Shown here: positions 1 through 8,959 of the stretch, piece by piece | Numbering within the stretch: the first letter of the stretch is position 1 | How the letters are laid out: the number at the start of each line of letters is the position of its first letter | Position numbers and translations under genes: made by a program | Notes under the pieces: model-generated | Told to the model about the DNA's origin: nothing | Databases searched by the model: none | The model's input: the letters and a program-made list of their open reading frames with translations, nothing else | NCBI RefSeq assembly: GCF_900106925.1 | Contig: NZ_FNNZ01000014.1 | Span: 81,052-145,051, forward strand | From: Thiocapsa roseopersicina | GTDB lineage: Bacteria; Pseudomonadota; Gammaproteobacteria; Chromatiales; Chromatiaceae | DNA length: 64,000 nucleotides | Reading direction: 5' to 3'

Positions 1-216
1 CCTACCGAGAACGCCGAGGAACTTTACGAAGAGAACTGTCTCAGCTGCCACGGCAGCGAGATCTACACACGCGAGGGGCGCATGGTCACCTCGCTCGACG
101 GACTCGAGCGGCAGGTACAACGCTGCGAGACCGCGCTCGGGTTGCGTTGGTTCGATGAAGACATCAAAGACGTGGCCAGCTATCTGAACCATCACTTCTA
201 CAGTTTCGAGCGTTGA
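1..216 (+). CDS. Cytochrome c family protein, C-terminal part
   Basis: The reading frame is open from the first base of the window to a TGA at 214-216, so only the last 71 residues are seen. It contains one haem-binding CLSCH motif near residue 13, followed by a helical tail with a conserved-looking LRWFDEDIKDVASYL stretch. A CXXCH motif at the beginning of a domain of about 70 residues fits a class I c-type cytochrome, which would be exported and act in periplasmic electron transfer. The axial methionine cannot be assigned with confidence; the only candidate is in the GRMVTSL stretch. The gene ends 4 bases before the rsgA start, so the two may be cotranscribed. The redox partner is unknown. 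Confidence 0.75.
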   Translation, partial: PTENAEELYEENCLSCHGSEIYTREGRMVTSLDGLERQVQRCETALGLRWFDEDIKDVASYLNHHFYSFER

Positions 217-220
217 GCCT

Positions 221-1234
221 GTGACGAAACGGCGGCTGTCCGGACGCCAGATCGAGCGGATCCAAACCATCCAGGACCGCCGCCGCCAACGCCTCGCTGC
301 GCGCGTCGACAACGCCCTCTCGGAGATCGAGGGCGAGCCGTCGCCCGTGGAGGGCCGGGTGGTCGTGCGCCACGGGGCCAATCTGGCGGTCGAGGATGCC
401 GACGGCGACATCACCCATTGTCTGTCGCGTCAGAACATCGGTCATCCGGTCTGCGGGGATCGCGTGGTCTGGCAACGCACCGCGGACAACCAGGGTGTCG
501 TCACCGCCATCCTGCCGCGGCAAACGCTGCTCAGCCGCCCCGACTTCGGCGGCCGCGACAAACCCTTGGCGGCCAATCTCACACGCCTGGTGATCCTGAT
601 CGCGCCGCGACCCGAGCCGAGCGACTATCTGATCGATCAATATCTGGTTGCGGCCGAGACCATGGGTGTGGAGGCCGTCATCGTGGCCAACAAGATGGAC
701 CTGCTCGACGCGGACGAGCGTGCGGCGTTTCAGGAACGCTTCGCCTATTACGCGGCCATCGGATATTCACTCCTCTGGACCAGCCTGCGCGAGCCGGAGA
801 CCCTGGTCGAGCTGATCCGTCATCTCGGCGCGCAAACGAGCATCCTGGTGGGCCAGTCCGGCGTCGGAAAATCATCCTTGGTCAAAGTGCTGCTGCCGGA
901 TCGCGAGATCCAGATCGGTCGACTCTCCAAGGCCACCGGACTGGGGCGCCATACCACTTCCGCGGCAACCTGCTATCGCTTGGCCGACGACGGCGCCTTG
1001 ATCGACTCGCCCGGCGTGCGCAGCTTCCGCACCGGCCCGCTCGACCGCGATGCCCTGCAGCAAGGGTTCCGCGAGCTACGCCCCTACATCGGACACTGCC
1101 GGTTCGCCGACTGCCGACATGACCAGGAGCCAGACTGCGCGATCCGCGGCGCCGTCGCAGAGGGCCTGATCGCCCCGCAGCGGCTCGCCAACTTCAAACA
1201 TCTGCTGGCTGAAGCGGAGCAGGCACGCACCTAA
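221..1234 (+). CDS. rsgA: Ribosome small-subunit-dependent GTPase A (RsgA/YjeQ)
   Basis: The 337-residue protein has the circularly permuted GTPase layout of RsgA, which helps late 30S subunit maturation and is activated by the ribosome. An N-terminal OB-fold region comes first, then G4 (NKMD near residue 157), then the P-loop GQSGVGKSS near 213, then G3 (DSPG near 263). The C-terminal zinc-binding knuckle is visible as CRFADCRHDQEPDC. The start is a GTG at 221, 4 bases after the cytochrome stop. Length and motif order match the family. The TAA stop at 1232-1234 lies inside the left arm of an intergenic inverted-repeat element. Confidence 0.96.
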   Translation: MTKRRLSGRQIERIQTIQDRRRQRLAARVDNALSEIEGEPSPVEGRVVVRHGANLAVEDADGDITHCLSRQNIGHPVCGDRVVWQRTADNQGVVTAILPRQTLLSRPDFGGRDKPLAANLTRLVILIAPRPEPSDYLIDQYLVAAETMGVEAVIVANKMDLLDADERAAFQERFAYYAAIGYSLLWTSLREPETLVELIRHLGAQTSILVGQSGVGKSSLVKVLLPDREIQIGRLSKATGLGRHTTSAATCYRLADDGALIDSPGVRSFRTGPLDRDALQQGFRELRPYIGHCRFADCRHDQEPDCAIRGAVAEGLIAPQRLANFKHLLAEAEQART

Positions 1235-1425
1235 ACCGCGCCCGGTGCGGTATGCGTCATTTGTTGGAGTGAATCGGCCGCGCCAGCTCCGACGACTGTC
1301 GGAGCTGGCGCGGTTTAAAGTACTAAAAAATATTAAATCTTAAACCGCGTCTCCAAAAAGGTCGGAAAAATCCTTATGCCCGACACAACATGAAAATAAC
1401 GCATGTCGCTCTGGACGCGGTTTAA
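1231..1425. repeat. Dimer of ~87-nt inverted-repeat elements (copies 1 and 2)
   Basis: Two consecutive units lie at 1231-1318 and 1340-1425, joined by an AT-rich linker. The left arm of unit 1 is CTAAACCGCGCC and its right arm is GGCGCGGTTTAA. Unit 2 runs from TTAAACCGCGTC to GACGCGGTTTAA. Unit 1 also contains a 13-bp stem with a 4-nt loop at 1281-1310 that could act as a terminator, although no strong T-run follows. Similar units occur at least twelve more times in the window. Unit 1 contains the rsgA stop codon. The function is unknown. Confidence 0.85.
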
Positions 1426-1461
1426 GCCCCGTCACGCACTGCCGAATCAGGACACGACAGG

Positions 1462-1941
1462 ATGAAATACTGGTTGATGAAATCCGAGCCGGACGCCTTC
1501 GGTCTCGAGGACCTGGCCGCGCGCCCGAACCGGACCGAGCCCTGGGACGGGGTGCGCAACTACCAGGCCCGCAACATGATGCGCGACGCGATGCGCCCGG
1601 GCGACCGGATCCTCTTCTATCATTCCAACTGCGCCGTGCCGGGCGTGGTCGGGATCGCCGAGGTAGCGAGCGAGGCCTATCCGGACAGCACCGCCTTCGA
1701 TCCCGAAGCGAAGTATTTCGATCCCAAGAGCGACCCGGAAAAACCCCGGTGGTATCTGGTGGAGGTCCGGTACGTACGCCACCTGAAGCGGACCATCTCG
1801 CTCGCCGAGCTCAAGGCCCATGCGGACTGCGCACTCGCCGGGTTCCCGCTCGTGCGCAACGGCAATCGGCTCTCCGTCATGCCGGTGACGTCCGAGCAAT
1901 GGGACTTCATCCTCGGTCTCGAGTCCGAGGCCGATTCTTAG
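1462..1941 (+). CDS. EVE domain-containing protein
   Basis: A compact 159-residue protein begins MKYWLMKSEPDAFGLEDL and contains WDGVRNYQARNMMRD, the hallmark beginning of the EVE domain (thymocyte nuclear protein 1 family, a PUA/YTH-like fold). Known EVE/YTH relatives bind modified bases in RNA or DNA; the ligand of the bacterial housekeeping type is not settled. The whole protein is one domain of normal length. It is flanked on the left by a double intergenic repeat element and is probably transcribed alone. Confidence 0.93.
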   Translation: MKYWLMKSEPDAFGLEDLAARPNRTEPWDGVRNYQARNMMRDAMRPGDRILFYHSNCAVPGVVGIAEVASEAYPDSTAFDPEAKYFDPKSDPEKPRWYLVEVRYVRHLKRTISLAELKAHADCALAGFPLVRNGNRLSVMPVTSEQWDFILGLESEADS

Positions 1942-1998
1942 GTCGACGTGGAGCGGTCGGGGAAGAATCCAGTCACTTTCGCGCCGCCGAGGCATGCC

Positions 1999-2067
1999 AT
2001 GCACCGCCGTAAACTGCCGATCGGGATCCAGACCTTCGCCAAGATTCGGGAGGTCGAAACGCTGTAA
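1999..2067 (+). pseudogene. N-terminal remnant of an AAA-ATPase-like (DUF1703-type) gene
   Basis: A 22-codon frame from ATG 1999 reads MHRRKLPIGIQTFAKIREV and then stops. Proteins of the AAA-ATPase-like/DUF1703 (PD-(D/E)XK-associated) family typically begin with a 'KLPIGIQ-F-KIRE' segment. Only this beginning is left; no continuation was found in the other frames before the next gene. I infer a deletion scar. Confidence 0.5.
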
Positions 2068-2091
2068 ATCGCCGTCCGCAGGGCGCGCGGA

Positions 2092-2448
2092 TCACATCAA
2101 TCGGGCGACGGAGGCATGCTGCAGCCCGAGTGCCTGCTGGCCCAGCTTGAGTGCCTGCTCGGCGAAGGCGTCGAGATCGCCCCAGCGGTCATCCGTATCC
2201 ACCACCTCCGACATGACCTCGCCGACGATACCGAGCCGGTAGGCCCCGTCGGCGCGCTCCGCGGGCGGGCTTGGCTCGACACAGACATAGAAGATGGGCT
2301 CGCGTTGCCCGGACGGCACGAAGGCGAGGATGTACCGATAGGTACGGCCATCCCCGCTCTCGATCTCGCCGAGCAGCGAGGCGCTGTGGGTGCCGACCTG
2401 ATAGCGGCGTTTCGGGATGGCGGTCTTGATGACTGGGCGGTCTTGCAT
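2092..2448 (-). CDS. Conserved hypothetical protein (118 aa)
   Basis: The frame begins at ATG 2448 behind a good AGGAG site 8 bases upstream (AGGAGCCGTGCC then ATG). It encodes MQDRPVIKTAIPKRRYQVG, then a beta-rich segment (RTYRYILAFV, EPIFYVCVEP) and a C-terminal helix rich in Ala and Gln. There is no signal peptide or membrane segment. I do not recognise the family; it is probably a small cytosolic protein. The upstream extension of the frame into bioA is only open by chance. A hairpin repeat lies between this gene and the end of bioA. Confidence 0.7.
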   Translation of the reverse strand: MQDRPVIKTAIPKRRYQVGTHSASLLGEIESGDGRTYRYILAFVPSGQREPIFYVCVEPSPPAERADGAYRLGIVGEVMSEVVDTDDRWGDLDAFAEQALKLGQQALGLQHASVARLM

Positions 2449-2605
2449 GGCACGGCTCCTGAAGCATGTCGAATCGGGCGCGGTATCCTCGCCCTGCCCT
2501 GCAGGTGGGGACGTTTTTGCGTCAACGCAGGCCGAAGCAACAAGCCTCCGTCCATTCTCCGGGCGTCTATTGGAGCGGTGCAGCGATTCCGAGAGCGCCC
2601 GAGAC

Positions 2606-2651
2606 CATTGTCGTTGTCGGATCGATGGTCGATTACGACAACGACAACGAA
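2606..2651. repeat. GTTGTC-type intergenic hairpin, copy 1
   Basis: Left arm TTGTCGTTGTCG (2608-2619) pairs with CGACAACGACAACGAA (2636-2651) around an 18-nt core. The core is almost the exact reverse complement of the core in the copy at 14073-14120. The flanks GAGACC and AGTCTC extend the pairing. It lies immediately downstream of bioA. Confidence 0.85.
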
Positions 2652-2678
2652 CAGTCTCGACACATCTGCGGTGCTGCA

Positions 2679-3977
2679 CTATCCAGATGACTCCACCGCC
2701 ATCTCGCCGAGGACGGAGACAACCGATGTGCAGAGTGTCGCAAGCTCCTCGTCGCCGATGATGTAGGGCGGCATCAGATAGACGAGTCGGCCGAACGGGC
2801 GCACCCAAACCCCTCGCTCGACGAAACGGCGCTGGATCTCGCGCATGGACACGGGCGTGGACATCTCGACCACGCCGATCGCGCCGAGCACGCGCACCTC
2901 GGCCACGCCGGGAAGGTCCCGGCAGACCGCCAGTCCGGCGCCCAGACCGCGCTCGATCCGCGCGATGTTGGCTCGCCAATCGGAGGCGAGCAGGAGATCG
3001 ATGCTGGCATTGGCGATCGCGCAGGCGAGCGGGTTGCCCATGAAGGTCGGGCCGTGCATGAAGACGCCGGGGTCGCCCGATGAGATGGTCCGGGCGACCC
3101 GATCGGTCGCGAGCGTCGCCGCGAGCGTCAGATAGCCGCCTGTCAGGGCCTTGCCGAGTGTCATGATGTCGGGAGCAACCCCGGCATGCTCGCAGGCGAA
3201 GAGCGCACCGGTGCGACCGAAGCCGGTCGCGATCTCGTCGGCGATCAGGAGCACCTCGAAGCGGTCGCAGAGCCGCCGGACTTGCGCGAGATAGTCCGCG
3301 CTGTAGAAGCGCATGCCCCCGGCGCCCTGCACGATCGGCTCGAGGATGACCGCGGCGAGCTCGGCGTGATGTCGCTCGATCAAGGCTGCAAACTCGGCGA
3401 TCTGCTCGGGCCGACAGGGCTCGCCGAATCGGCATGCGGGCGCCGGTGCAAAGACCTGCTCGGGCAACACGCGGCTGAAGAGATGGTGCATCCCGGTCAC
3501 GGGATCGCAGACCGACATGGCTCCTTGGGTGTCCCCGTGATAGCCCGAGCGGATCGTCATGAGCCGGTGCCGCTCTGGTCGTCCGGCGGCCTGCTGGTAT
3601 TGGATGGCCATCTTGATGGCGACCTCGACCGACACCGATCCCGAGTCGCAGAGAAAGACCTGCTGCAGCGGCTCCGGCGTCAGCTTCACCAGGGTGTCGA
3701 TCAGGCGTACCGCCGGCTCGTGGGTCAGCCCGCCGAACATGATGTGCGACATGGCATCGAGCTGATCGCGCGCCGCCTGATTCAGGACAGGATGTTTGTA
3801 GCCGTGGATAGCACACCACCAGGAGGACATGCCGTCGATCAGCTCGCGGCCGTCCATGAGCCGGATCCGACAACCCGACGCCGAGCGCACGGCATAGACC
3901 GGATCGCGATCGATCGTGGAGGTGTAAGGATGCCAGGCGTGGGCCCGGTCGATCCCGAGCAGCTCGTCGTCGTTCAA
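2679..3977 (-). CDS. bioA: Adenosylmethionine-8-amino-7-oxononanoate aminotransferase (BioA)
   Basis: BioA converts 7-keto-8-aminopelargonate to 7,8-diaminopelargonate in biotin synthesis, using S-adenosylmethionine as amino donor. The 432-residue protein is a class III PLP-dependent aminotransferase. The N-terminal HAWHPYTS and the segment [16 protein letters not shown] are BioA-type substrate-binding signatures; [13 protein letters not shown] gives the PLP-phenol aspartate and LGKALTGG the Schiff-base lysine. Length is normal. No other biotin gene is nearby. GTTGTC hairpins flank the gene on both sides (2606-2651 and 4018-4053), so it probably forms its own transcription unit. Confidence 0.96.
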   Translation of the reverse strand: MNDDELLGIDRAHAWHPYTSTIDRDPVYAVRSASGCRIRLMDGRELIDGMSSWWCAIHGYKHPVLNQAARDQLDAMSHIMFGGLTHEPAVRLIDTLVKLTPEPLQQVFLCDSGSVSVEVAIKMAIQYQQAAGRPERHRLMTIRSGYHGDTQGAMSVCDPVTGMHHLFSRVLPEQVFAPAPACRFGEPCRPEQIAEFAALIERHHAELAAVILEPIVQGAGGMRFYSADYLAQVRRLCDRFEVLLIADEIATGFGRTGALFACEHAGVAPDIMTLGKALTGGYLTLAATLATDRVARTISSGDPGVFMHGPTFMGNPLACAIANASIDLLLASDWRANIARIERGLGAGLAVCRDLPGVAEVRVLGAIGVVEMSTPVSMREIQRRFVERGVWVRPFGRLVYLMPPYIIGDEELATLCTSVVSVLGEMAVESSG

Positions 3978-4017
3978 CGTGGGTTCACGTAATGGTTCAC
4001 TTTCGGTCGTCGCCGCT

Positions 4018-4053
4018 ATCGTTGTCGTTGTCGATTACGACAACGACAACGAT
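4018..4053. repeat. GTTGTC-type intergenic hairpin, copy 2
   Basis: This is a perfect 36-nt palindrome: 16-bp arms (ATCGTTGTCGTTGTCG and its complement) around the loop ATTA. It is followed by GATTGGATTTGGTGCT, which is also found almost unchanged after the copy at 19649-19691. It lies in the gap upstream of bioA and downstream of the GTPase gene. Confidence 0.9.
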
Positions 4054-4095
4054 TGGATTTGGTGCTTCACGGACTTCCGAGACGTGTCGAAGCGA

Positions 4096-5529
4096 TTACA
4101 GATCCGCACGACTGTCGATCTCGCTCACCGCCAGTCCATGCAGGATATCTCGGATGATGGCGCGACACTCCTCTTCGCGCTCGGACTTGCCCTTCCTGGC
4201 TGCGTTGAAGAAACGCGCCAGATCGCGCTGCTGCGCGGCGGGCAACTCCTCCGTAAAACCGGCCCGGCGGATCTCCTTCTCGGGGACCTTGTCGGGCGCG
4301 TCCTCCTCGGCGGCTTGGCGACCGTGCGACCAGTTCATGGCTCGCGCACTGTAGAGTACGATGCGATCCAGCAGGACGAAGGGGAAGCGCGGATTGTGCA
4401 CCGGTCCGACCGTGAAACGTTGCGTCCCCGAGGCGCGCTCGATGTTCAGCTTGGCCAGTGCCTTGCTCCCCATGAACCCCAGGACGCCGCCCGTCGCCGC
4501 ACCGATCAACGCGCCCGCTCCGAAGGTGTGCCCGGCGGTGGAGAGGTCGATGGTCGCACCCGAGGCCGCGCCCGCCGCCATGCCGACCAGTGCGAGCTGG
4601 CGTTTGGACAGACCGAGCGCCTGATTGACCTCCTCCGAGAGCAGATCCTTGCCGAGGATCGAATCCGGGGGCATGTGCCAGACGTGATGGCGAAAATTCG
4701 CGCGAATCTGCTCCTGCGCCTTCGTCTCGAGCTGGCGCAGGCCGTCTTCGAACGCCCTCATCACCTCCTCTTTGACGCGCTCGCGACCGCTTTCGAAGAC
4801 CAGCTTGCTCTCCTTCACGGTCTTCGATGCCTTGTAGGTGAGCGCCTCCTTGAGCAGATCCAGGATGGTGGTGACGGCCTGATCGGTGCGTCGATTCCAG
4901 TCATGCTCGAAGGCATGGATCGCCTCTTCGACGAGCGGCTCCCAACGCTGATCGATGCTCTTGAGCGCCTGCAGCAAGCGCACGCGCTCGCCGTAGGTGG
5001 CGCGGTGGGCGTTGAAGTCGCGTACCGAATTGAACGCCTTGCAGAGCGCATCGCGCCACTGGGTCATGTAGCGCGTGTTGTTGGTGAGATTGTTCAGGAT
5101 CGCCATGCGCGGGCGGGCGGTCAGACGCAACAGCTCGATCTCGACCCGATCCTTCTCCTTGATGCGCTTGGAGCCGTCGACCACCAGGATGATGGCCGCA
5201 CCCTCGGCAACCGGCTCGAGGAGCTCGCAGTCGTGCGTGAAGAGGGGGTCCGCCCGATGCGCAGCCACGAACGCCCGTGCCAGCTCGCGCTTGCCGCTCT
5301 GGGCCTGAAACCATTCCAGGATCGCGTTGGGATTCTGGAAACCCGGGGTATCGATGAATTCGATCACCGGCCGCCCGTCGATGATGACCGGGTAGACGTT
5401 CGATTCAGTCGTGGTGCCCGCGCGTTTATCGATCTGAATCAGGTCGTTTTCGGTCAGGGTCGCGACCACGGAGGACTTACCGGCATTCGGGTGCCCCATG
5501 ATCGCCAGTCTTGGAATCTTCCCGGACAT
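4096..5529 (-). CDS. GTPase with DUF3482 domain
   Basis: I place the start at ATG 5529 (MSGKIPRLAIMGHPNAGKSS), because this makes a TGATG stop/start overlap with the upstream DUF2868 gene and puts the P-loop at residue 11. The product is 477 residues. It has an Era/YfjP-like G domain with GHPNAGKSS, a switch-II DTPG (EFIDTPGFQNPN) and a following DUF3482 half. The half contains glycine/alanine-rich hydrophobic stretches (VGMAAGAASG, GALIGAATGGVLGFMG) that may associate with membrane. A canonical NKxD motif is not obvious; the equivalent position reads ILNNLTNN. The family regularly sits beside DUF2868 membrane proteins; the pathway is unknown. Confidence 0.88.
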   Translation of the reverse strand: MSGKIPRLAIMGHPNAGKSSVVATLTENDLIQIDKRAGTTTESNVYPVIIDGRPVIEFIDTPGFQNPNAILEWFQAQSGKRELARAFVAAHRADPLFTHDCELLEPVAEGAAIILVVDGSKRIKEKDRVEIELLRLTARPRMAILNNLTNNTRYMTQWRDALCKAFNSVRDFNAHRATYGERVRLLQALKSIDQRWEPLVEEAIHAFEHDWNRRTDQAVTTILDLLKEALTYKASKTVKESKLVFESGRERVKEEVMRAFEDGLRQLETKAQEQIRANFRHHVWHMPPDSILGKDLLSEEVNQALGLSKRQLALVGMAAGAASGATIDLSTAGHTFGAGALIGAATGGVLGFMGSKALAKLNIERASGTQRFTVGPVHNPRFPFVLLDRIVLYSARAMNWSHGRQAAEEDAPDKVPEKEIRRAGFTEELPAAQQRDLARFFNAARKGKSEREEECRAIIRDILHGLAVSEIDSRADL

Positions 5530-7970
5530 CAGTCGTCTCCATCCTCGTGAGGCGGCGCAAGCATTTCCAAGCGCAGGTAGGGGTCGGCCATCTGATCGAT
5601 CTTGCGCTGCCAATCCGTGTAGTCGAACGGGCGCATCGGCGGCAGACGGTCATCGTCGGTCGGATCGCCCACCAGTGCGAGCATGATCTGGGCGCGCGTC
5701 CCGGCCGCGGCGCGCAGCTCGCGCAGGAAGCGCAGGCTCTCCGTGATCGGGGGCTGCGAGCCGTCCTCGATCAGGACCACACGAGGCGGCGGCGCCTGCC
5801 AGTCGCCGCGCTCGAGGATGCCGAGCGCCTCCTCGGTCATCGCGCTGCCGGCGCCGACGGTCGCCGTCGCCGCAACCCGCCATCCGCTCAGATGCATGAG
5901 CATCTCCTCGAGCCGCGGGCGGTCCTCGTCCTCGAGGATGTCGTCGATGTCGACGTGCAGCAGAAGCAAGCAGGCGTCGGGGGCAAAGCGGGTGCCTTGT
6001 GCGGGGATCGACTTCGGCGGTGTCGGAGTCGCGGCCGCCGGTTTCGGAGCCCGAGTTGGAGCCGGCTCGGGGGGTGGCGTCGGAGTCTCCGTGATCCGCG
6101 GCTGGGCCGGGGCTTGCACGAGCGGCTTCTCCGGCACCTTCAAATCCGAGCCCGTCGAAGCCGCGGGCTTTGCCTTCGCCTTCTTCGGCTCGCCCGGCGG
6201 CATCGCGGGGGCCGCAGGCGTCGCAGGCCGCTCAGTGGGGCGCGATTGTGTCTCGGAAGGCCTTTGCGCGGCCTCTTCGGGCTTTGGCTCGGGCTCGGGC
6301 TCGGGCTCGGAGATGGCCGGTGCAGCAGGCGCGGGCTCCGGCACGGCTGGCGGCTCGGGTTCCGGCTCACGCTTAGATTCGAATTGACGAACCGAGGGTG
6401 CCGCCGTGCGGTCGGTTTTGCTTGACTCGGGTGTGTCGACCGCACGCTCGGCGACACCCGGAATTTCTTGCTCGGGAACCGTCGAAGGCGCCTCGGCCTC
6501 GCGCGGCAGCATCGGTCTTTGCACGGGCTCCGGAGCAGGAGCCGTTTTCGGTGCATCGACAGGGGGCGCCACGACTGGCGGGATCACCGGCGCCGGTGCG
6601 AGCGGGGGCGGCGGGGCCGGGGGCGGCGCCTCGTCGCCCGGCTCGACACGCCGAACCAGGGCGTTACGCCAAGGACGTGCAGAGGTCGTCGGTGCCGACT
6701 CGGCCGGACCATCCGCCCCCTCGGGACGCGGCTTGCGCGAGGTGGATGCGGCCGGGATCGGCATCTCGGTGCCCCTCTCGCCGCCCGGGCGTCCCCCGCT
6801 CGGTGTCGTCTCGAGGCGTGGGGAGAGCATGCGGGCATAGAGCGCCTGGGTGCGACTGTGCGTAAAGGGCAAGCGCGCCAGAATCAGGCGCCGGGCCACA
6901 ACGGACCCGCCCCACAGCAGCAACCGGGGAAGGAGCCCGTAGGTCGTGACGGCCAGGACCAGGAACGAGCCCCATGAGCGCAGATGCGCCGGATCCGGCT
7001 TCACGGTCGGCGTGATGCTCGCCCAGTGCTCGAGGAAGATACGCGAGCCGGCTACCTGCTCCAGGCTCGGGTAGCCGATGCCCTCGCCGAGCAGCCAGCT
7101 CCAGGGCAGCGCGATCAATCGGGTCATGTCGAAGATCGTCTGCGGATGGACGTTCAGGGTCGAGCCCCAACCGAAGGCGAGGTCGGTAAACCATTCCAGC
7201 ATCAGGGTCGTCAGGATGACGCCGACATTGAAGGCGACCCCGAAGATCTGGGCCGGGATGATGAGCGGCAGATAGGAGACCGGGCCATAGACCACGTATT
7301 GCGACTTGAAAAGCCCCTGCCGAGCACGCGCCTGATCCTGAATCTCGGCTGCGGCATGACCGATCCGTTGGCGCTGAAGCCAGCTCGCGGCCTTGGTCAC
7401 GAGCGGACGCACGACGTGCATCAAGAGGCCGGGCGCCGCGCCGTCGCCGCGCCCGCGCGCCTTGCGCAGCGCCCAAGCCGTCGCGAGCGAAGCCACAAGT
7501 AGAAACTGCACGATGACCAACAGAAATAGATACCAGGAGACACTGACCGGGCGGGTTCCGTCGTAGCTGAGCAGCGCGGAGGCCACGCCGATCCCGGCGA
7601 TGAATCCGATGACCACGAGCAGCAGGGTGACTAAACGCTCCGCGCTCGCGAACGCCGCTCCCGGCAGAACCCCGAGCATCTCCGGGCGCTCCGCATTACG
7701 GCGAGCCGCGAGCCATCGGCGCAGGCTGAAGCGCCGATGCGCCGGCGTATGCGGCGGCTGATCGCCGATCTCGGGCGCAATCGTGTCGAGATAGAGCGAG
7801 CGGTCGCGCTCGGCCATGCCCTTGCGCGCCGACGGATGTTCGCGCAGCTCGCGCTCGTCGGCATCCAAGTAGTATTCGAAGTCGATCAGATCGGCGACCG
7901 TCCAGTCGCGCGCCTCATCGGACGCTGCGTGGACCTCGGTCGAATCGGCCGGATGATGTCTGAAATCCAT
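5529..7970 (-). CDS. DUF2868 membrane protein
   Basis: The 813-residue protein starts MDFRHHPADSTEVHAASDEARDW. Its N-terminal ~110 residues are soluble and acidic. A membrane region follows (GFIAGIGVASALLSYDG; LFLLVIVQFLLVASLATAW; segments up to LVLAVTTYGLLPRLLLWG near residue 345). Roughly residues 380-640 are Pro/Glu/Ala-rich low-complexity sequence, including PPPAPPPPLAPAP. The last ~150 residues form a compact domain (ACLLLLHVDIDDI, MLALVGDPTDDD). Membrane half and gene order match the DUF2868 family, which is paired with DUF3482 GTPases. The stop overlaps the GTPase start by one base, so the two are translationally coupled. The function is unknown. Confidence 0.88.
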   Translation of the reverse strand: MDFRHHPADSTEVHAASDEARDWTVADLIDFEYYLDADERELREHPSARKGMAERDRSLYLDTIAPEIGDQPPHTPAHRRFSLRRWLAARRNAERPEMLGVLPGAAFASAERLVTLLLVVIGFIAGIGVASALLSYDGTRPVSVSWYLFLLVIVQFLLVASLATAWALRKARGRGDGAAPGLLMHVVRPLVTKAASWLQRQRIGHAAAEIQDQARARQGLFKSQYVVYGPVSYLPLIIPAQIFGVAFNVGVILTTLMLEWFTDLAFGWGSTLNVHPQTIFDMTRLIALPWSWLLGEGIGYPSLEQVAGSRIFLEHWASITPTVKPDPAHLRSWGSFLVLAVTTYGLLPRLLLWGGSVVARRLILARLPFTHSRTQALYARMLSPRLETTPSGGRPGGERGTEMPIPAASTSRKPRPEGADGPAESAPTTSARPWRNALVRRVEPGDEAPPPAPPPPLAPAPVIPPVVAPPVDAPKTAPAPEPVQRPMLPREAEAPSTVPEQEIPGVAERAVDTPESSKTDRTAAPSVRQFESKREPEPEPPAVPEPAPAAPAISEPEPEPEPKPEEAAQRPSETQSRPTERPATPAAPAMPPGEPKKAKAKPAASTGSDLKVPEKPLVQAPAQPRITETPTPPPEPAPTRAPKPAAATPTPPKSIPAQGTRFAPDACLLLLHVDIDDILEDEDRPRLEEMLMHLSGWRVAATATVGAGSAMTEEALGILERGDWQAPPPRVVLIEDGSQPPITESLRFLRELRAAAGTRAQIMLALVGDPTDDDRLPPMRPFDYTDWQRKIDQMADPYLRLEMLAPPHEDGDD

Positions 7971-8339
7971 AGGGATGCGTCAAGACTCCTCGGTGCTGGT
8001 CCTTCGGTGCTGTCGGAGCACCCTTCGATGCTTGTTTCGGCGGCCTGTTGCTGGCGCCTGGAGCCGACGCACCGAGCATGACGGAGGGCTCGGACGCGAC
8101 CCGTCCGTTATTCTTATACGTGATGTCGACTCGGGTCGAGCCTAACGACTGCCGACCATTGCTCGAAATATCCCACAGTCCGGCCGTCAATTCACGTTTA
8201 CAACTGCGACGCCCGAGCATACACCCTCGGCGCGGGCGAGCGGCGCTCTCGTCGTCCCGGGCAATCTCGTGCAATCCGTGCAAACAGGTCCCCGAGCATG
8301 GCATCATCGAGGCTCGTCGGTGAGTCACCGGAGCATGCC
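7971..8339. other. Intergenic region between divergent genes
   Basis: This 369-bp stretch separates the leftward DUF2868 gene from the rightward small membrane protein. It presumably holds both promoters. I see no convincing gene, repeat or clear -35/-10 pair in it. Confidence 0.4.
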
Positions 8340-8711
8340 ATGACACGCGATTCGAGCCCCGCTACGCCGCGCCTCGCGGTCCTCGCTGCAGCACTCGTTG
8401 CCGGTGTCGCATTCCTGTACATGGTGAAGTTGATGCACGACATGTCCGCAAACGTCGCCCTGATGGCGGGCGAGATGGCATCCATGTCGGCCGACATGGG
8501 CCGGATGCGTCAGGACATGACCTCGCTCGCCCGAGACGTCTCCACCATGAGCCAACAGGTCGCCACCCTACCCGCCATCGCCGAGGATATGGGTCGGATG
8601 CGCATCGGTATGGAGCGCCTCTCGGGCATCGTCGGCGGCGGCGATCAGATCCCGGCGGTCAACCCGATGGGCGTGATTCAGCAGATGATCCCCGGCAGCG
8701 ATCGGCGCTAA
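8340..8711 (+). CDS. Small membrane-anchored coiled-coil protein
   Basis: The preferred start is ATG 8340 (MTRDSSPATPRLAVLAAALVA), giving 123 residues; an in-frame ATG at 8298 lies further upstream. One N-terminal transmembrane segment (LAVLAAALVAGVAFLYMV) is followed by a methionine-rich heptad region with the pattern 'M-x-x-x-M' (ALMAGEMASMSADMGRM, DMTSLARDVSTMSQQV) that should form a coiled coil. The tail is short and polar (VNPMGVIQQMIPGSDRR). I know no defined function; an inner-membrane anchored helical rod is the likely shape. The TAA stop lies inside the next repeat element. Confidence 0.75.
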   Translation: MTRDSSPATPRLAVLAAALVAGVAFLYMVKLMHDMSANVALMAGEMASMSADMGRMRQDMTSLARDVSTMSQQVATLPAIAEDMGRMRIGMERLSGIVGGGDQIPAVNPMGVIQQMIPGSDRR

Positions 8712-8902
8712 AACGCGCCAAGCGCGGTATGCGATGGCTTTGGATGGGATCGGCCCCGGCAGACTTGACGAACGTTGGAGTCGGCGCGGTTTAAAATATT
8801 AAAAAATATATCGTTTTAAACCGCGTCCCCGCTAAGCGTCATGGATGCACCAAACGTCGAGCTCACTCGAATTTTGAGCATCTCGCTCAGGCCGCGGTTT
8901 AG
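8708..8902. repeat. Dimer of ~88-nt inverted-repeat elements (copies 3 and 4)
   Basis: Unit 3 (8708-8795) has arms TAAAACGCGCC and GGCGCGGTTTAAAA. Its core is the reverse complement of the core at 11047-11133, with shared words such as GGCAGACTTGACG and GGATGGGATCGG. Unit 4 (8815-8902) has arms TTTAAACCGCG and CGCGGTTTAG, and its core is the reverse complement of 18280-18365 (shared GATGCACCAAACGTCGA). The linker is an AT-rich run. The stop codon of the preceding gene lies in the left arm. Confidence 0.88.
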
Positions 8903-8959
8903 ATACGATCGGCGTCCCTTCGGGCGACGTACGGATGGCCTCACGTCAGGAGAACGACG

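Noticed and set aside
1281..1310. Ordinary rho-independent terminator after rsgA
   Set aside because: The stem is strong, but no T-run follows and the stem lies inside a larger repeated element. I kept it as part of that element.
1231..1425. CRISPR-like array of regularly spaced repeats
   Set aside because: The repeated words are inverted arms of 86-89 nt units with AT-rich linkers, not direct repeats with spacers, and no cas gene is near.
2092..3873. 593-aa minus-strand frame running across bioA
   Set aside because: Most of it is the opposite reading phase of bioA and only chance-open at high GC. Only the last 118 codons, with a good ribosome binding site, look like a gene.
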